DNA of 64,000 nucleotides from Alphaproteobacteria bacterium (GTDB lineage: Bacteria; Pseudomonadota; Alphaproteobacteria; Micavibrionales; Micavibrionaceae), in contig JAACQG010000013.1 of NCBI GenBank assembly GCA_009995045.1, forward strand, positions 21,833 to 85,832, in the 5' to 3' direction. The position numbers and the translations under genes were made by a program. Of this stretch, positions 1 through 9,523 are shown one piece after another. The notes beneath the pieces were generated by a model. The model was given only the letters and a program-made list of their open reading frames with translations. It searched no databases and had not been told where the DNA came from. Position 1 is the first letter of the stretch. Every line of letters starts with the position of its first letter.

Positions 1-1184
1 CCACCATCTACACCAATGATAACGACAATGTCGAACGCCCCATCCGCATCACCGCACAAAGCGGCGCAACAACTGGCAAAGGCAATTTCCGCCATTTCAT
101 GCTCAAGGAAATATACGAACAACCCTCCGTCATCGGTGACACGCTCAACTCCTTCATCAACCCCGCAAACGGTGAGATCACGATCCCCCCCGCCGTGCTA
201 AGCGCCCTGGAAACCACGCCGCGCATCACCTTGATCGCATGCGGGACGGCGTATTATGCCTGTATGGTCGCAAAATATTGGTTTGAACAAACCGCGCGCA
301 TCCCGTGCGAAATCGACATCGCATCTGAATTCCGCTATCGCGAACCTCCCATGCCCGAAGGCGGCCTTGCGCTCTTTGTCTCCCAAAGCGGCGAAACCCT
401 CGATACGCTGCAGGCCTTGCGCTATTGCAAACAACAGGGGCAAACAATCCTCTCCATCGTCAACGCGGTGGAAAGCACAATCGAACGCGAATCCGACCTT
501 GTGCTGCACACGCTCGCTGGCCCCGAAATCGGCGTTGCATCCACCAAAGCGTTCACAACGCAGCTCACAACGCTGGCCTGCCTCGCATTATCCATCGCTC
601 TCAAAAAAGGCACAATCACCGCCGAGCAAAGCAGCGTGATCGCCGAAGAATTGCGCCACATCCCCGCACAAATCCAAACCATTTTAAACGAAGAAGAGCG
701 CAGCAAAAACGCCCTCACAATCGCTGGCGATATCTTCAAAAGCCAAGACATGCTTTATCTGGGTCGAAACCTCCTCTACCCCGTCGCCATGGAAGGCGCG
801 CTTAAACTCAAAGAAGTGTCCTATATCCACGCCGAAGGCTACGCTGCAGGGGAGCTGAAACACGGTCCCATTGCATTGATCGATGATAATATGCCCATTG
901 TCGTCCTTGCCCCGGCCAATGATCCGCTCTTTGAAAAAACCGCCAGCAACCTACAGGAAAACGTCGCTCGTGGCGCCAAAGTCTTGCTCATCTCCGATAA
1001 AAAAGGCCACGAAACCCTCAAAGATTTCGCCAAATGGACCATTGAAATCCAAGACACCCACCCCTTCGTCGCGCCCATCCTATACGCCGTTCCCATCCAA
1101 CTCATCGCCTACCACGTCGCCGTCACCAAAGGCACCGACGTAGACCAACCCAGAAACCTAGCCAAATCCGTCACGGTGGAGTAG
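1..1184 (+). CDS. glmS: Glutamine-fructose-6-phosphate aminotransferase, C-terminal part
   Basis: Makes glucosamine-6-phosphate from fructose-6-phosphate and glutamine, the first step towards UDP-GlcNAc for peptidoglycan and LPS. The gene is cut by the window edge. The open frame runs from base 3, so the N-terminal glutaminase domain lies upstream and about 393 residues are visible. Both SIS sugar-isomerase domains are present: the first holds CGTAYYA and SQSGETLDT, and the second carries GALKLKEVSYIHAEGY followed by the catalytic ELKHGP segment. The end DQPRNLAKSVTVE is the family's usual C-terminus, so the 3' end is intact. It converges on a lipoprotein gene with a 14-base overlap. Confidence 0.97.
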   Translation, partial: TIYTNDNDNVERPIRITAQSGATTGKGNFRHFMLKEIYEQPSVIGDTLNSFINPANGEITIPPAVLSALETTPRITLIACGTAYYACMVAKYWFEQTARIPCEIDIASEFRYREPPMPEGGLALFVSQSGETLDTLQALRYCKQQGQTILSIVNAVESTIERESDLVLHTLAGPEIGVASTKAFTTQLTTLACLALSIALKKGTITAEQSSVIAEELRHIPAQIQTILNEEERSKNALTIAGDIFKSQDMLYLGRNLLYPVAMEGALKLKEVSYIHAEGYAAGELKHGPIALIDDNMPIVVLAPANDPLFEKTASNLQENVARGAKVLLISDKKGHETLKDFAKWTIEIQDTHPFVAPILYAVPIQLIAYHVAVTKGTDVDQPRNLAKSVTVE

Positions 1185-1623
1185 CTGCGTCAGGCGGTGC
1201 CAAATCCGCTTCGATACGCTTTGCGGCATCGCTATACTCATAACACCCGCTGCCGCTGGTCTCGTATTGCATGGCTTCAATAATATTGTCTGCATTCACG
1301 AGCGCCTTAATCTCGCAATAATCAAGATATGTATCTCGCGTATAGCCGCCACCAAAAACAATACCAACCCCGCCAAACACCCCTCGGCTGGAATCATATC
1401 CGCCATATGTGCCAATGGGCCGCTCATAAGATTGCAGCGTTTGATGCCCCCACACAAAAACCTCACGCGCATCAATCGCAAACTGATTATCCGGTATGCC
1501 AAGATATTCAACCGCAACATCAATATGCCGCCCTTCCAAATGATCCAGACGCGCCCCAAAATTATTGCTCGTGCATGCCGCAACAGACATTGTTACAAAA
1601 GCCAAAAACAATAAACGCGCCAT
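1171..1623 (-). CDS. Putative lipoprotein, about 150 aa
   Basis: No family recognised. The N-terminus is a lipoprotein signal: Met-Ala-Arg, a hydrophobic stretch, then a VAAC lipobox, so the mature protein should be lipid-anchored at Cys. The middle is Gly/Tyr-rich and the rest has no recognisable domain. ATG at 1623 is preferred because GAGAGG sits about seven bases upstream. An in-frame ATG at 1629 would leave almost no spacing. The 3' end overlaps the end of glmS on the opposite strand by 14 bases. Confidence 0.75.
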   Translation of the reverse strand: MARLLFLAFVTMSVAACTSNNFGARLDHLEGRHIDVAVEYLGIPDNQFAIDAREVFVWGHQTLQSYERPIGTYGGYDSSRGVFGGVGIVFGGGYTRDTYLDYCEIKALVNADNIIEAMQYETSGSGCYEYSDAAKRIEADLAPPDAATPP

Positions 1624-1726
1624 GGGCATGCCTCTCTAAAAGAAATGAATAATTTTAATATAATCACAAACCGCGCAAAAACAAACGGGCTTTCCAAATG
1701 CATTTCTGCGCGCTAGATTAATTGCC

Positions 1727-2410
1727 ATGAAACAAACACTAACCCCACTCTTCTGGCTATGGGTGCCGCTTTTTATTGTCATCGCACAAATCTTCATCGA
1801 GGTTTTTGTGCCCACGCAATACCTGCCTGCGCTGCACTCTGAAAACGGGCCGCATGAGACGCTACAATTCATCTTCGCGCTCATCGGTTTGATCGTTTCA
1901 TTCAGATGCCTGTACCTTTTAAAGCCCTCTGAGCAGCCATTTCTAACGGCGTGGGTCATCTGTTTTTGCCTTGGATGCGCCTATATCGCTGGTGAGGAAA
2001 TCAGCTGGGGACAGCATGTGATGGAGTGGAGTACACCGGAATTTTGGAACGGCCTCAACGATCAACACGAGACAAACCTCCATATTACCTCTAGCTGGCT
2101 TGACCAAAAACCACGCCTGATATTACTCTTAGGGACGCTTGTGGGCGGCTTGATAATTCCCGCTTTGGCAAAATTCAAACCATCAGCCTTGCCCGAAAAA
2201 TTTAAAATCATCTATCCACCCGCAATATTATCGGTCACTGCTGGTCTTACCTTGATCATCAAAATCATCGACAAAGCACAAGACGCCGCAGGCACAGATA
2301 TCCTCACCCGCCCAAGCGAGCTTGAGGAGCTATTTCTATTTTATTTTGTGATGCTGTATCTGATCATCCTCAGCCGACGGATTAAGGGGCTGAATGTTCA
2401 AGCGCCATAA
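1727..2410 (+). CDS. Integral membrane protein of unknown function
   Basis: A 227-residue protein with about five or six hydrophobic segments (near residues 8-28, 48-65, 75-92, 130-150, 165-185 and 200-218). It carries GEEISWGQ followed by a segment around NDQHETNLH. I have a general impression of this pairing in uncharacterised bacterial membrane proteins, but I know no function. The conserved Glu and His residues face the loop after the third segment, which could suit an enzyme or metal site; that is inference. Its 3' end overlaps the opposite-strand neighbour by 29 bases. Confidence 0.75.
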   Translation: MKQTLTPLFWLWVPLFIVIAQIFIEVFVPTQYLPALHSENGPHETLQFIFALIGLIVSFRCLYLLKPSEQPFLTAWVICFCLGCAYIAGEEISWGQHVMEWSTPEFWNGLNDQHETNLHITSSWLDQKPRLILLLGTLVGGLIIPALAKFKPSALPEKFKIIYPPAILSVTAGLTLIIKIIDKAQDAAGTDILTRPSELEELFLFYFVMLYLIILSRRIKGLNVQAP

Positions 2411-2855
2411 CGCCAATTCCAATGCAATGATCTTCGATAAATTCACCAGTAAATTCATCACCAAATGAAATCCCATACTTGTTGGCTTGGTTGATGTTTT
2501 TAACGGCTGTATAAAACAGCTTTTTCAATTCAATTTGATCAACAATATGTGCGCGCAGCTGAGTAATTTCAGGAGCTTCGTCCTTCTTCATTTTTTTCAA
2601 CGCAGCGCAGACTTGCTTCTGTGTATAGGATCCGCCCAAATCAATCAGATCATTTTCACCATAAGCTGGCATAGGGGAATTGGTAGAATTAAACTTTGAA
2701 CCCTGTTCTGCAACACGTGATCCTGTCGCATAATCACGCTGACTATAGACATAGATCTCTGTTAGAGATGCATTCTCATCAAGCTGATTAAGAAATTTGG
2801 GGGCAATAACGGGCTGTATTGCTGGAACAATTTGTAACGCTGGTTTACTCATCAA
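2382..2855 (-). CDS. Hypothetical protein, 157 aa
   Basis: Not recognised. It has no signal peptide or membrane segment. The centre (about residues 70-115) is rich in Lys, Glu and Leu and looks helical, and the C-terminal part holds FGDEFTGEFIEDHCIGIGV. Two Met codons (2855 and 2852) are possible starts. It stands alone, converging on the membrane-protein gene with a 29-base overlap and separated from prmA by about 100 bases. Confidence 0.6.
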   Translation of the reverse strand: MMSKPALQIVPAIQPVIAPKFLNQLDENASLTEIYVYSQRDYATGSRVAEQGSKFNSTNSPMPAYGENDLIDLGGSYTQKQVCAALKKMKKDEAPEITQLRAHIVDQIELKKLFYTAVKNINQANKYGISFGDEFTGEFIEDHCIGIGVMALEHSAP

Positions 2856-2959
2856 ATACTCATTTATTATTTTTATTGATGAAATATGAGCGTTTTAACC
2901 CGAAAGAGTCAAAAAAATAAGACGACGCAGCGCACAAAAAATACGCACAATAATGCGGC

Positions 2960-3862
2960 TTAACGCGATAAAATAAACGTTGTCCAGCCACCAATATTGA
3001 TCGTTCTAATCACCGATAGCCCATGCGCTTTATAGGCCGCTTCCACGCTATCGGCTTGCTCGTCTAATATGCCCGACAATATAACGCGTCCGCCGTCATC
3101 AACAACCGCCTCAAGATCACCAGCCATATCCTTAAGCGGCCCTGCTAGGATATTGGCAATCACAAGCTCATAGGGCTTGCGCTGCTGCACAATCTCCGCC
3201 GCAAATCCGTCACCAACGGCGGTTAAAATATTCATTTTACCATCGGGGATAGCGTTCAAAACACGATGATGCTCTGTCACGCGCACAGATTCGGCGTCAT
3301 TATCAATCGCCAGAACAGGCGTCTTCCAAAGCTTCCATGCCGCAATCGCCAAAATACCGCTGCCCGTGCCCATATCCAGAACATGCCAAGGACACAGCCC
3401 TTGCTCCTCTAGCCATACCATCGCCTCAAGGCATCCTGCCGTCGTGCCGTGCTCACCCGATCCAAACGCGGTGGCCGCGTCAATCTGTAGGCCAAATTTA
3501 TCGGCTGGCACTGCGCCATCATGATGTGATCCGTAAATGAAAAACGGCCCCACATCAAATGCAGGAAACTGTTGGTAAGAATGCGCAAGCCAGTCAATAT
3601 CGGGCGTGTCTTCAACAACAAATGCTGCATGATCCAAATCAAGATCAAGCCCTTGCGCCACCGCATCAAGACCCGCTTTCGCATTGTCCAATGATGGCGC
3701 GTCCTCACACAGCCACTCTAAAATCCAATCCGCCGTATGGTCATTGCCACCATCCGCATCCAAACGCGCCGCGCTAAAAGCAGCCGAATCAAAAAGCTCC
3801 GCAAAATGCGGAACTTCTTCATTTTTTAACGTTTTGGGTAATGTGACACGAACCGTAAACAA
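2960..3862 (-). CDS. prmA: Ribosomal protein L11 methyltransferase PrmA
   Basis: SAM-dependent enzyme that methylates lysines and the N-terminus of ribosomal protein L11. The 300-residue length is normal. The N-terminal L11-recognition part is followed by the class I methyltransferase domain, with the SAM loop DMGTGSGILAIAA and the later NILAGPL motif, and the end GGWTTFILSR is typical. The start is TTG at 3862, nine bases after the stop of the upstream FYDLN gene, with AAGGG as ribosome-binding site. The TTG start and tight coupling suggest modest translation behind the upstream gene in a two-gene operon. Confidence 0.93.
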   Translation of the reverse strand: MFTVRVTLPKTLKNEEVPHFAELFDSAAFSAARLDADGGNDHTADWILEWLCEDAPSLDNAKAGLDAVAQGLDLDLDHAAFVVEDTPDIDWLAHSYQQFPAFDVGPFFIYGSHHDGAVPADKFGLQIDAATAFGSGEHGTTAGCLEAMVWLEEQGLCPWHVLDMGTGSGILAIAAWKLWKTPVLAIDNDAESVRVTEHHRVLNAIPDGKMNILTAVGDGFAAEIVQQRKPYELVIANILAGPLKDMAGDLEAVVDDGGRVILSGILDEQADSVEAAYKAHGLSVIRTINIGGWTTFILSR

Positions 3863-3871
3863 GCGATGCCC

Positions 3872-4294
3872 TTACTCTTTTGTCGGCTTGCTTGTGATAT
3901 CAACATCGCCTTTAAGGTCTGACAAATCATCTTCTTCATCGTCATCATCTTCAACGATATCCAAATCAAGATCTGCATCTGCGATGTCATCACTATCATC
4001 ATCGTCGTTATCTTCTTCGGCGGCTGCGTCATCAAGGCTGACAACGTCAACCTCTTCAATCTCATCATCGCCATCATCATCATTAGATGTCTTTGGTGAT
4101 GCTTTTGCTTCTGCGGCTTTGCTGTCTTCAACGGCTGCGGCGGTACGGCCACGGCGCGCACGCACTTTGATTTCACCGGTAAATTCTGTGTCACATGACG
4201 GACATACGATCGGACGTTTATTCAAATCATAAAAATGCGTCCCGCATCCCGCACAAATTCTTTTTAACCCTCTTGCATCTGCAACAGCTGCCAT
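3872..4294 (-). CDS. FYDLN acid domain protein (TIGR02300 family)
   Basis: A 140-residue protein with a small zinc-ribbon-like head: CAGCGTHFYDLNKRP followed by CPSC at about residues 14-36, matching the alphaproteobacterial FYDLN_acid family. The remainder is extremely Asp/Glu-rich, about 60 residues of low-complexity acidic sequence ending KPTKE. Function unknown; the four cysteines would bind a metal. A good ribosome-binding site (GGAGAAAG) precedes ATG at 4294. It lies first in an operon with prmA. Confidence 0.9.
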   Translation of the reverse strand: MAAVADARGLKRICAGCGTHFYDLNKRPIVCPSCDTEFTGEIKVRARRGRTAAAVEDSKAAEAKASPKTSNDDDGDDEIEEVDVVSLDDAAAEEDNDDDDSDDIADADLDLDIVEDDDDEEDDLSDLKGDVDITSKPTKE

Positions 4295-4458
4295 GGTCTT
4301 TCTCCTTAAAATACATGATTAAATTCTGCAACCCCGAATTGCCTGATTTTTAGCCGACTGTCAAATGAAACCTCAATTTTACGCGCCCATTTCGCACATG
4401 CAGCGTTAATCATGTTTGAAACCCCTCGACCCGAATCCTATATAACTGTAAGATAAGA

Positions 4459-4472
4459 AAGTCTTAAGACTT
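4459..4472. promoter_or_regulatory. 14-bp perfect palindrome upstream of the thiolase gene
   Basis: AAGTCTTAAGACTT is a perfect inverted repeat about 50 bases before the thiolase start. It is a reasonable operator candidate for a dimeric repressor of the beta-oxidation genes. No matching copy was noticed in front of the acyl-CoA dehydrogenase, so the regulator is unknown. Confidence 0.4.
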
Positions 4473-4522
4473 CTCTGCGTAAAATCTAATATACAATTTT
4501 GAATGAAGGAAAAGGGTCCACC

Positions 4523-5650
4523 ATGCACAAACCAGTTGTAATCTGCGGTTTCAAACGCTCTCCAATGCATTTCGCGAATAAAGGCGAGTTGGCAAAAACC
4601 CGTCCCGATGACATGGCCGCCGAAGTCGTCAAAGCTTTGGTCGCCGAGACAGGCGTGAACGTGGATGATATCGAAGACCTGATTATGGGCTGCGCCTTCC
4701 CCGAAGCCGAACAAGGCTTCAATATCGCCAAACTGGTGGTTCAACATGCGGGCTTGCCTGATTCTGTTGGCGGCGCAACGATCAACCGTTTCTGCGGTTC
4801 GTCAATGACCGCCATTCACACCGCTGTTGGCGCAATCAACGCGGGCGCAGGCGACGTCTTTGTCTGCGCAGGTGTTGAAAGCATGTCACGCATTCCAATG
4901 GGCGGCTTCAATCCGATGCCAAACCCTGAATTATTCGAAAAACACCCCGCCGCTTATATCGGCATGGGGGAAACAGCCGAAAATTTGGCAAAGAAATACG
5001 ACATTAAACGCGACGCGCAGGAACAATTCGCCGTTGATTCCCACCACAAAGCCGCCGCCGCCGCAAAGGATGGCAAATTCGATGACGAGATTGTGCCAAT
5101 CGGTGATGTCAAAACCGACGGAACCATCCGCGGTGACTCCAGCGTCGAAAAACTCAGCACACTTAAACCCGCCTTCATCAAAGACGGAACCGTCACTGCC
5201 GCAACATCATCACCGCTCACCGACGGATCGGCTGCGGTTTTGGTTTGCTCCGAAGAATACGCCGATAAACACGGCCTTCCCAAAATCGCCCGCATCAAAT
5301 CAATCGCGGTCGCGGGCTGCGCCGCCGAAATCATGGGCATCGGCCCCGTCCCCGCCACCAAAAAAGCATTGGAGCGCGCTGGCCTCACCCTCGATGATAT
5401 CGACATCATCGAGCTAAATGAAGCCTTCGCCGCGCAAGGGCTATCTGTCCTCAAAGAGCTTGGCGCGGATATCAAAAAGGTCAATCTGGACGGCGGCGCA
5501 ATCGCGCTTGGTCATCCACTTGGAACATCCGGCGCGCGCATCACGGGTAAAGCCGCAAGCTTGCTCAAACGCGAAGGCAAAAAATACGCCCTCGCCACAA
5601 TGTGCATCGGCGGCGGCCAAGGCGTAGCCACGGTGTTGGAGGCGATTTAA
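4523..5650 (+). CDS. fadA: Acetyl-CoA C-acyltransferase (3-ketoacyl-CoA thiolase)
   Basis: Last step of fatty-acid beta-oxidation: thiolytic cleavage of 3-ketoacyl-CoA. The 375-residue length is typical. The nucleophile Cys lies in INRFCGSSM, the His in GHPLGTSGAR, and the second catalytic Cys in CIGGGQG near the C-terminus. ATG at 4523 is preferred over the in-frame ATG at 4499 because AAGGAAAAGGG precedes it and family members begin near HKPVVICG. The hydroxyacyl-CoA dehydrogenase fusion follows 114 bases downstream, completing a beta-oxidation pair. A biosynthetic acetoacetyl-CoA thiolase role is possible but fits the context less well. Confidence 0.92.
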   Translation: MHKPVVICGFKRSPMHFANKGELAKTRPDDMAAEVVKALVAETGVNVDDIEDLIMGCAFPEAEQGFNIAKLVVQHAGLPDSVGGATINRFCGSSMTAIHTAVGAINAGAGDVFVCAGVESMSRIPMGGFNPMPNPELFEKHPAAYIGMGETAENLAKKYDIKRDAQEQFAVDSHHKAAAAAKDGKFDDEIVPIGDVKTDGTIRGDSSVEKLSTLKPAFIKDGTVTAATSSPLTDGSAAVLVCSEEYADKHGLPKIARIKSIAVAGCAAEIMGIGPVPATKKALERAGLTLDDIDIIELNEAFAAQGLSVLKELGADIKKVNLDGGAIALGHPLGTSGARITGKAASLLKREGKKYALATMCIGGGQGVATVLEAI

Positions 5651-5764
5651 CTCCATCAGTGGATAAAACCATAGGACAAACGCACGAAACCTCACACAAT
5701 CAGCACTCTCCTGACGGATGTGAGTAACGGGCATAAACACTAAAGATAAAAGAGGCTTAACAAA

Positions 5765-8200
5765 ATGAGCGCAATCAAAAAAGTAGCAGTCATCGGATCA
5801 GGCGTCATGGGCAGCGGCATCGCCGCCCAGCTGACAAATGCGGGCATTCCCGTTGTCCTCCTCGACATCAAGGTTGAGGGCAAAGACCTTGCCGCCGATG
5901 CGGTGTCGAAAATGTTAAAAACCGAACCCGCCGCCTTCATGCGCAAACGCAACGCGAAAATGATCACAACCGGCACAATCGACGATAACCTCGACCTCAT
6001 CAGCGATTGTGACTGGATCATCGAAGTGGTGCTGGAAAAATTAGAAATCAAACACGCCACATACGAAAAAATCGAAAATGCGCGCAAAAAAGGCTCTATC
6101 GTCTCATCCAACACCTCGACAATCCCGCTGCATAAATTGGTCGAAGGACAGCCCGATAGCTTCGCCAAAGATTTCATGATCACCCATTTCTTCAACCCGC
6201 CGCGCTATATGCGCCTGCTTGAGCTGATTGTTGGTGAAAAAACCGATCCAAAAGCCGTGGAAACCATCCGCGAGATTTGCGATGTCAAACTCGGCAAGGG
6301 CGTGGTTCAATGTAATGACACACCCGGCTTCATCGCCAACCGCCTCGGCGTTTACTGGCTCACCGCTGGTATCAACGAAGCCATCAAACAAGGCGTTTCC
6401 ATCGAACTGGCCGATGCTGTCATGTCAAAACCCGTCGGCATTCCAAAAACAGGGGTCTTCGGCCTGATTGATCTGGTCGGTATCGACCTCATGCCAAAAC
6501 TCGCCGAAAGCTTACTCTCATCGCTACCCGAAGATGATGATTACCGCACAACATTCGTCGATTATTCATTCGTCCATCAAATGATCGACGCGGGATATAC
6601 CGGACGTAAAGGCAAAGGCGGCTTTTACCGCCTCAACCCCGATGCCCCCAAAGGTGTGAAAGAAAAACAAGCCGTTGATATCGGCGCACTAAACGACCCC
6701 GAAGGCGCTGTCCTTAACCCCTTTGAAGACAATAAAAGCTACATCGCCTCCGACAAGAAAACCGCAGGCGCAGACCCCGCCGTAAAAGCAGGGCGCAAAG
6801 GCATCCGCGCCGTTGTTGAAACCGATAGCGATGGCGGCCATTACGCATGGGCTGTCCTGCGCGACACACTCACCTACGCCGCCAATCTAGTCGGTGAGAT
6901 CGCCGACACCGTCTTCGACATCGATGAAGGCATGAAGCTCGGCTATAACTGGAAAAAAGGCCCGTTCGAAATCATTGACGAGCTAGGCCCCAAATGGTTC
7001 GCCGAAAAGCTCAAAGAAGACGGCATCACCATCCCCAAAATCCTCAGCGATCTTGGCGATAACACATTCTATAAAATCGAAGACGGCAAAATCCGCTATT
7101 TCGGCACAGACGCAAAATACCACGATGTTGTCCGCCCCGATGGTGTGTTGCTTTTACGTGATATCAAACTCTCATCCGAGCCAATCATGAAAAACGCCAG
7201 CGCATCCGTGTGGGATATTGGCGATGGCGTCTTGTGTTTCGAACACACATCCAAAATGAACACATTCGACGAGAAAATCTTCGAAATGTTGGTCAAGGCA
7301 CAAAAAACCATCGAGGGCAGCGACGACTACAAAGCGCTCGTTATCTATAACGAAGCCTCGCATTTCTCGGCGGGCGCCAATCTCGGCCTTGCTATATTTA
7401 TGATTAACATCGCCATGTACCCACAAGTCGAAGAATTCGTCGCCACGGGGCAACGCGTCTTCATGGGTCTAAAATTCTCAAACTTCCCCGTCATTTCCGC
7501 GCCAAGCGGCATGGCTGTCGGCGGTGGTTGTGAGATCCTCCTTGCCTCTGACGCCGTACAAGCCCACGCAGAAACCTATACCGGCCTCGTTGAGGTTGGT
7601 GTCGGCCTGATCCCGGGCTGGGGCGGTTGTAAAGAAATGCTCCTGCGCTTCCAAGAACGCGAGAAAGCCGCGCATGAAAAGAAAATAGAAAAATTTGGCC
7701 GTGATGCATTGTGGTTCTCACCCAAGACAACCCCCATGGGCGCAACCCGAAAAGCGTTCGAGACAATCGGCGTCGCAACCGTTGCAAAATCCGCACATGA
7801 AGCCATCGATATCGGCTTTTTCCGCGACAGTGACGGCGTAACAATGAACCGTGATCGCCTGCTCTATGATGCCAAACAACGCGCATTGACCATGGCCGAG
7901 GATTACACCCCACCGGAAAAAGTCACCGACATCCGCTTACCGGGTGCGGGCGGTAAAACCGCGCTTGATCTGGCGGTGATGGATCTGGAAAAATCAGGCA
8001 AAGCCACGCCATATGATGTGGTCGTCTCTGATCGCCTTGCCAATGTTTTGTCGGGCGGGGATAAGGATTACACCGAAACCCTCACCGAAGATGATATCCT
8101 CAAATTAGAACTGTCCGAATTCATGCACCTCCTGCACGAAGAAGGCACATTCGCGCGCATTGAACATATGCTTGAAAAAGGCAAACCACTGCGCAATTAG
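5765..8200 (+). CDS. 3-hydroxyacyl-CoA dehydrogenase / enoyl-CoA hydratase fusion (FadN-like)
   Basis: Catalyses the hydration and NAD-dependent oxidation steps of beta-oxidation. In its 811 residues the Rossmann domain comes first (GSGVMGSGIAAQLTNAG at residues 11-27), followed by the dehydrogenase C-terminal domains (GFIANRLG, GYTGRKGKGGFYRL). The crotonase-type hydratase fold comes last, with ASHFSAGANL and the oxyanion-hole segment GGGCEILLASDA. This order is the reverse of E. coli FadB and matches the FadN type. AAGAGG lies shortly before ATG. It works with the thiolase immediately upstream. Confidence 0.93.
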   Translation: MSAIKKVAVIGSGVMGSGIAAQLTNAGIPVVLLDIKVEGKDLAADAVSKMLKTEPAAFMRKRNAKMITTGTIDDNLDLISDCDWIIEVVLEKLEIKHATYEKIENARKKGSIVSSNTSTIPLHKLVEGQPDSFAKDFMITHFFNPPRYMRLLELIVGEKTDPKAVETIREICDVKLGKGVVQCNDTPGFIANRLGVYWLTAGINEAIKQGVSIELADAVMSKPVGIPKTGVFGLIDLVGIDLMPKLAESLLSSLPEDDDYRTTFVDYSFVHQMIDAGYTGRKGKGGFYRLNPDAPKGVKEKQAVDIGALNDPEGAVLNPFEDNKSYIASDKKTAGADPAVKAGRKGIRAVVETDSDGGHYAWAVLRDTLTYAANLVGEIADTVFDIDEGMKLGYNWKKGPFEIIDELGPKWFAEKLKEDGITIPKILSDLGDNTFYKIEDGKIRYFGTDAKYHDVVRPDGVLLLRDIKLSSEPIMKNASASVWDIGDGVLCFEHTSKMNTFDEKIFEMLVKAQKTIEGSDDYKALVIYNEASHFSAGANLGLAIFMINIAMYPQVEEFVATGQRVFMGLKFSNFPVISAPSGMAVGGGCEILLASDAVQAHAETYTGLVEVGVGLIPGWGGCKEMLLRFQEREKAAHEKKIEKFGRDALWFSPKTTPMGATRKAFETIGVATVAKSAHEAIDIGFFRDSDGVTMNRDRLLYDAKQRALTMAEDYTPPEKVTDIRLPGAGGKTALDLAVMDLEKSGKATPYDVVVSDRLANVLSGGDKDYTETLTEDDILKLELSEFMHLLHEEGTFARIEHMLEKGKPLRN

Positions 8201-8225
8201 GAATCATAAGAACGTCGCAATTATA

Positions 8226-8254
8226 TTGACATAATAAATATTCCATGTGATAAA
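8226..8254 (+). promoter_or_regulatory. Sigma-70-type promoter, probably giving a leaderless mRNA
   Basis: TTGACA at 8226-8231, a 17-base spacer and GATAAA at 8249-8254. Only five bases separate the -10 box from the ATG at 8260, and there is no Shine-Dalgarno sequence, so transcription should start at or next to the start codon. Confidence 0.5.
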
Positions 8255-8259
8255 CGCGC

Positions 8260-8862
8260 ATGGAATATTTCGATGCAAATCATATCCCTGATGGGTTTCT
8301 GCGGGCGCGTTTCAAAACGGCAAGCGCAGAAGAAACACTAGCCGTCATGAGGGCCTTCAACCCAGTCGTTCAGGCGTTATTAAAAAACGCTAGCCCGCAG
8401 GAAAAATTACGCATCGGCTTCATGGGTGAATATGGAACAGGCAAATCCCATTGCGCATCCCAATTGCTGGAGCAATCAATACAATCTTCATTTTCAAGAG
8501 AGTTTTTACCCGAAAAAGTGTCTAAACATTTTATTGATACGACAGACAACTGGCATTCGCATTATGATGCCTATGCCATTGAAATGGCGAAAGCTCGCAG
8601 CGACTATCATGAACTGGTTGCCAATGATATGGCGTCGCACACAGATCATGCACAAAGCGCAATAGCGCATTACGTTGAATGGCCAGAATGCGATACGAAC
8701 TTAAATTTCAACGCAATATGGGCATTATCAACGCAGACACAGTTTATGGATCGAGAAAATGCATCAGATAGAGACATCGCTCTCTACGTCACCGATGAAA
8801 TCATGGCCCTACCCGAAACCCAAAAATTCCTACAAGACACCCAACATTTGCGTATCGCCTAA
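8260..8862 (+). CDS. Small P-loop ATPase, TsaE-like (paralogue A)
   Basis: A 200-residue protein resembling the tRNA t6A ATPase TsaE. The N-terminus has the TsaE-style ASAEET helix (21-26), then Walker A GEYGTGKS (56-63). HYDAY (101-105) stands where TsaE has its His-Asp-x-Tyr motif, and VEWPE (139-143) matches the TsaE IEWPE box. It is longer than TsaE (about 150 aa) and diverges between the motifs, so it may be a repurposed paralogue rather than the housekeeping enzyme. Two similar genes follow (8920 and 10648). No ribosome-binding site is visible. Confidence 0.6.
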   Translation: MEYFDANHIPDGFLRARFKTASAEETLAVMRAFNPVVQALLKNASPQEKLRIGFMGEYGTGKSHCASQLLEQSIQSSFSREFLPEKVSKHFIDTTDNWHSHYDAYAIEMAKARSDYHELVANDMASHTDHAQSAIAHYVEWPECDTNLNFNAIWALSTQTQFMDRENASDRDIALYVTDEIMALPETQKFLQDTQHLRIA

Positions 8863-8919
8863 ATAAACGCTTAAATTTAAACCTTGAGCATTTACATATT
8901 TTTGGTGTAGGTATGCCAG

Positions 8920-9486
8920 ATGCGCTTAAGTATTAAATTTAATATATCGTCAGATTTACAATTCGATGCAATGTCCGTAGCCATTGGTCAAATTCTCAAA
9001 TCCCTTGCTGATAAGGCGGGCACGATAACACCCTATAAGGATCAATTGATATATGATCCTCTACAAATCGGTTTAACAGGACAGCCCAAAACGGGCAAAA
9101 GCGCACTCATTACAAATGCTGTGAAAGCTGGCTTTGCAGATACACAGTTTGATAAAAAAGAAAAAACTGTTAAGTCACATGATCAAACAAGAGATATAAA
9201 GGTCTGGAAACGCTGGATCGCCGATAGTTTTGAAATTAGAATGCAGGATCAAAGAGCAATCAGCGCATTGCCCTACATCGCAAATGAATTGCCAAATTTT
9301 GACCGGCGAGGAATTCGCATTTTTGAACATGTATATGACGAACTAAAACCGCTATGCGAACTTCTTATGCATCTTGAAAACGCAGATAATGGCGCAAAAT
9401 ACCTGCATTTAAAAGCAAAAGAAAACACAGACATAAAAACAGCGTTAGAAACAATCATTCCAACAATCCAAGATTTAAGAGTATAA
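8920..9486 (+). CDS. Small P-loop ATPase, TsaE-like (paralogue B)
   Basis: A 188-residue protein with Walker A GQPKTGKS at residues 54-61 and a later IRIFEHVYDEL segment. In position and pattern this segment corresponds to the VEWPE box of its upstream neighbour. The His-Asp motif of TsaE is not clear here, so this is the most diverged of the three. It contains no membrane segment and no recognisable second domain. No good ribosome-binding site lies before ATG 8920. Codons are more AT-rich than in the metabolic genes around it. A generic P-loop NTPase of unknown role is the safe reading. Confidence 0.5.
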   Translation: MRLSIKFNISSDLQFDAMSVAIGQILKSLADKAGTITPYKDQLIYDPLQIGLTGQPKTGKSALITNAVKAGFADTQFDKKEKTVKSHDQTRDIKVWKRWIADSFEIRMQDQRAISALPYIANELPNFDRRGIRIFEHVYDELKPLCELLMHLENADNGAKYLHLKAKENTDIKTALETIIPTIQDLRV

Positions 9487-9523
9487 GCTTGATGCTGTTT
9501 AAATATTTATGATCAAATAACAC

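Noticed and set aside
3684-4232. Long Ser-rich plus-strand ORF of 182 codons
   Set aside because: It is the antisense shadow of the acidic repeat (Asp/Glu codons) of the FYDLN protein.
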